Under the pieces are notes generated by a model, which was not told the origin of the DNA, did no database searches, and saw only the letters and a list, made by a program, of their open reading frames with translations. Both the position numbers and the translations under genes were made by a program. Of a stretch of DNA of 64,000 bases, positions 18,461 to 64,000 are shown in pieces; within the stretch, counting starts at the first letter, position 1; the number at the start of each line of letters is the position of its first letter. This DNA comes from Desmodus rotundus (lineage: Eukaryota; Chordata; Mammalia; Chiroptera; Phyllostomidae), in assembly GCF_022682495.2 (NCBI RefSeq), contig NC_071392.1:110970896-111034895 (forward strand). Reading direction: 5' to 3'.

Positions 18461-19734
18461 ATCCCATCCCTCAAGCGGAGGAGTGTCAATGCTGCATAGT
18501 AAAAAGAGTATGGGATGAGCTGTGTATACTACTGTGCCTATCTTTGGAAAATAGTTAGCCACAAGTTCTACCCTTTATGCGATTCTGAGCTGAAGTGTTG
18601 AGCATGGAGCCTGGCAGAGTGAGTGCTGCAGGGTTAGGAAGCTGCAGACGGTCTCTCTGCCTGCAGGCAGCCAATTCTGGACGCTCAGCAAGTCTCCCTC
18701 CTTTTGCGGTTTCCCTGGGCTGAACTGAGCCTCAGTCCAGAGCCCCTACCTTGGCTCCACCCTACGCCAGGACCCCTTCCTACCAACGCCTTGCTATTCC
18801 CCAGGCTCTCCTGCAGATGTAATATGGATTAATGGCTCCCCTAAATCCAGAGACCCTCAGAGCAGGAAGGGCCTGCAGTTCCCCGCTCAGCCATGAGTGT
18901 CAGGGCTCAGACAGGACATGTGGGAGAGGGAGGACCTGGGCCCATGTCCAAGTGGGGAGATCATGGCCACTCTAATTTCAGGGCCATGTGTCAGTTAGGA
19001 GTGGGCGAGCCAGCCTGGTCTAGCATGTCCCCCCGGCCTGGATTCACACCATTCAGCATCTCCAAGCCCACATTCTGCACAGAGCAGAAACTGAATCACA
19101 GAGAGGGAAACAGCTTCCGAGAGCTCCACAGCACCGTTCTCTGTGCCAGACCAGAGTTACCTTATAAGAAACAGGAGCATCAGAGTTGGAAGGATCCCAT
19201 CATCTGTTACAGCAGACTAGACCAGGTGGGGACTCTGAGTCCTAGGAGGTGGGGAGGGCCACCCTGGCCCTTGCCCCTGTGCCACACCATGCCACCCTGT
19301 TTGTGTGAAGCTTTTGGCCATCTCCCCCCATTTCTGTGTGTTCCAGGAGGCCAGGAACACGACACTGACAAGTCTACCACTGTGTGCTTCAGTGTCCCAC
19401 CTGGTGCCTGTGGGCCAGGTGAGTGGACGGTCAGTGGGGGCAGGGGAGCTGGTGCCTCCAGGAGGGGGTTGAAATACCAGGAAAGAAGTGTTTCCCCTGA
19501 ACTGAGTCTGTTCCTTCCTTACCTGGCTCAGTGGGGGGAACTTGGAGGAAGGATCTGAGGTGGAGAGGGCATTCACACACCTGGACACACCTAGATGGGT
19601 ATGAAGCCATTCCAGGCGAGAGGGGATACCCTAGAAATGTATTCACCGCTGTGGGGGAGGTGAGACGGAAAATAAGAAGTGGACCTGGTGCCGGCTGCGC
19701 ATCAAGGGCAGGAGGAGGTGAAGGAACAGGTTTG

Positions 19735-19798
19735 GGGGATGAGGAGTAAGGAGGAAATGGGCAGGAGGAGGAAGAAAGAAATGGAAAGAAGGGAGACC
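19735..19798 (+). repeat. Polypurine tract
   Basis: About 60 bases of nearly uninterrupted A/G (GGAGGAAATGGGCAGGAGG and following) about 0.8 kb upstream of the MTCL2 CpG island. A candidate triplex-forming sequence. Confidence 0.6.
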
Positions 19799-21315
19799 AC
19801 TTCATCTTCCTGACCCACGGGAGGGGAGGGGAGGAGGGAACAGGGGGAGAAACAAGAGGGTGCAGAAGGGTAAATACAGCCCTATCCCGCACCCCAGTGG
19901 CAAGGGGCAGCTCCTGCCACCCTGAAGGTGAGTGGCCACCGGAGGGGCAGCCAAAGGACTTCCCCGGGCGGGTTCCGAGACAGGGAGTAGCCGCGAGGAG
20001 CCGGAAGGGGGAGGGGTTGGGGAGGAGTAACAGGCATGTGGGGAAGTCAACAGCCGCGGAGACAGCCCTGGAAGGAAAGAAAAGACTCCTCCAGAGCTAG
20101 GGCTCGGGTGTCGTCCGCAGTTGCTCTTGCGAGAGAACGTGTGGGGCTCAGGGCAACCGTCTGCAGCCCGTGCCAGCCACCCCCGGGGTCAGAACCTAAT
20201 CCCAAAGCATCGCTATTCTGACACCTCCTGGAGGGCCGCCTCCATCTTAGCGGTGCGGAGCCCGAAACCGGGGTCTCGGAGGAGGGAGAATGTCTGAGAT
20301 CACAGCCGGTCAGGGTGTGCAGGGCCACGCATGCACCCAAGGGCTCCGCGGTGCCTACGTCTCTGACGGGGAAGCTGAGGCAGAAGAGCGGAGCACGCCC
20401 ATGAGGTGTGAGGTTTGAGGCTTGGGTTCCATTCCGGTCCTGCCAGTGACCGTGGGCTAAATCGCGAGTTTCCCCGGGGCTTCAGTCTATGAATCTGTAC
20501 TATGGGATAATTGGTCTCGCTCTGCCCCGTTAAGTGGGCGGAGTTCGCGCACGCTCGGCAGAGCGGCCAGGGGCGAGGGACCGGTTGTGTACATGGATGC
20601 CTGTTCCTGCGTGCTGAGGTCCTCCCGGCCTCTACCTGGGAGTTCCCCCTCTCGCCGTTTGCGGGGCCCCTGCCGGGACCCAGGGCGCAGGGGAGCCCCC
20701 TCCGGGAGCGTTCCCCAGGCCCGCCAGGGAGGGGGCGGCGGCCGAGCGAACGAGGAGGGAGTCCGGGCCGCGGCAGCTCCTGCCCGCCTGACCCTCGAGG
20801 GGGTCGCTGTTGCCTCGCAGATCCCTCCCTCTCTCGCTGCCTGTGTCCCTCCCTGCCGCTCCCGCCGCGTCCGCCTTTTGTTCGCGGAGCCGCGCGCACC
20901 CGAGCGGAGGCGGCGGGGCGGGGAGCTGGCGGGGCTGCGCGGGGGGCGGGCCGCGCCGGGCGGAGCCGGGGCCGGAGCGGCATCGGGACTCGGAGCCCGA
21001 GGGAACGATCGGCGTGCAGGCAGCCGGGGCCCGAGTGCGCTCCGAGGGCGCGGCGAGGCCGAAGGGGCGGGCGCCGGGCGGAGCCGCAGCCGGAGCCGGG
21101 GCGCCTGGAGGCGAGCGGGCCGCTCCCTCCGAGCTCAGAGCAGCGGAGAGACCGTTCGACGAGGGCCGGGGCCTGAGCGCAGTGCCGGGGCTGAGGTGGG
21201 CCGGGAGGAACCGCGGCCCGAGTACCTGGAGCGGCACCCGGACCCTCCCCAGGGGTGCGGAGGCCGGGCGGGCCCGGGCCATGCGCGCCGCTCTCTGAGG
21301 CCAAGGGAGGCCGAG

Positions 21316-63015
<41,700 letters not shown>

Positions 63016-63189
63016 GTGCGTGCTGCTCAGTGCCCTCTCAGCACTTATTCCGGCCTCCCTTCTCCGAACTGAAGGCAGAAACCTCAGAGGTCCACAAGGT
63101 TTCAGAAGGCAAGAATGTAGGGGAAACCCGAGTCTTGCTGCCTCATGCTGCACTCATGGTTGCGGGTGTCAGTGAGTCCATTAGCCGTG

Positions 63190-63285
63190 CTGGGCTGGAA
63201 GCCCAGGCTTGTCATTGACTTCCTGAGTGACCTCAGGCCAATGCTGTCTCCTCTCTGGACCTGCATTTCCCATCCTTGAAGTACT
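63190..63285 (+). repeat. MIR SINE fragment
   Basis: TTCCTGAGTGACCTCAGGCC, TCTCTGGACCTGCATTTCCC. Confidence 0.6.
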
Positions 63286-63349
63286 AGCCCCATCAGAGCT
63301 GAAAACCTGTAGCCGAAAGGCCATAGGCCTGTCTGGTAATCCAGATGAT

Positions 63350-63565
63350 AATCCTGCCAATAGAAGGCATTTATTAAGCCCTTACTGTATGTCAGGCCTG
63401 TGCAGAGTACTTTGCACACATTATGTCCTTTCACCCTCGTGTCTTCCCCTATGCAGTGTCCCCATTTCCCAGACGGGAAACTGGTTCCCAGGGAGCTGAA
63501 GTGCTTTGCCCAGGGTTTCACATCCAGGCAAGGTGGGGCTGGCATTCTAATGCAGGTCTCTGGCT
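63350..63565 (-). repeat. MIR SINE, extended
   Basis: GCATTTATTAAGCCCTTACT, CATTTCCCAGACGGGAAACT, TGCTTTGCCCAGGGTTTCAC. It lies in MTCL2 intron 7. Confidence 0.75.
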
Positions 63566-64000
63566 CCCTCTTGGCCATGACACAGCGTTGCTTTCTCTAG
63601 GATATTACATGAGCTCAGCCTTGCTCATTCCCAGGATGCCCTTTGCTCTCCGCATGGGTCGCCCCTTCCTGCCTTCATTGCTCACCCTCCCAGGTTCCTC
63701 ACTGAATGTGAGTTCATGTGAAACATTGGCATCCAGCACGTGCTTATTATATTATGTCATGGCTTTTATAATCAGGCAGAGCTGGGTTCAAATCCCCTCT
63801 GTTTTCACTGATTCAGTAACTGATTGCCACTGCTTGTATGAGTTCCTCTTCCCTGGAGTAGCACAGGGAGTGTTTATCTCAACAGCATGAGCTGCTAGTG
63901 GTGGAATCCCTGGCAGGGATCTCCAACAAGCACCACCCAGATTTTCTTCCCTGCCCTTGTCAGAAGCCTGGAATGGGGTAGGGTGGTGCCCAGGAAGACA

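Noticed and set aside
20511..21298. Plus-strand frames of 221 and 162 codons overlapping the MTCL2 5' UTR
   Set aside because: Same GC effect. They are out of frame with MTCL2 and have no recognisable domain. They might act as upstream ORFs but nothing supports a product.

Overview
This is mammalian nuclear DNA, and the repeats point to a bat. Eight tRNA-derived SINEs have the layout typical of bat Ves elements: a tRNA-like head, a GAGAGAGAGGAAGGGAG-type body, the ATCGAT spacer motif, and a GCCAGGG/CCCTGGC end. They sit among mammal-wide MIR, L2, L1, MLT1, MER2 and MER5A remnants. A yangochiropteran is most likely. That is recognition by eye, without a database search.

Three genes lie in the order SAMHD1 (+), TLDC2 (-), MTCL2/SOGA1 (+). 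As I recall it, this matches the block on human chromosome 20, inverted. Positions 1-1605 read as the last intron of SAMHD1, 1606-1713 as its last coding exon, and 1714 to about 3690 as its 3' UTR. TLDC2 is complete: six coding exons between 12098 and 4694 on the minus strand rebuild a 213-residue TLDc protein with GT-AG introns. Positions 12.1-20.5 kb are a repeat-filled intergenic stretch. A CpG island at about 20.54-22.0 kb carries the MTCL2 promoter and first coding exon. MTCL2 then runs to the end of the window. Seven coding exons (21316-21990, 39965-40189, 46192-46350, 56659-56721, 57398-58579, 60521-60661, 62890-63015) give the first 857 codons of a long coiled-coil protein; the rest lies beyond 64000.

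SAMHD1 is a dNTP hydrolase and antiviral restriction factor, TLDC2 a small TLDc protein of the family that binds V-ATPase, and MTCL2 a Golgi/microtubule cross-linking coiled-coil protein. Nothing shows that they act together; they are neighbours by conserved synteny. SAMHD1 and TLDC2 converge tail to tail, and TLDC2 and MTCL2 diverge head to head about 8.5 kb apart.

I found no undescribed system, CRISPR array, operon or functional mobile element. The points most worth a second look are the divergent SAMHD1 tail that keeps a TPxK site, the all-phase-0 modular MTCL2 exons with a small basic exon and a threefold coiled-coil repeat, the lack of bat SINEs across about 32 kb centred on MTCL2 intron 1, an LTR remnant ending about 95 bp before MTCL2 exon 2, and several G-rich or alternating tracts.
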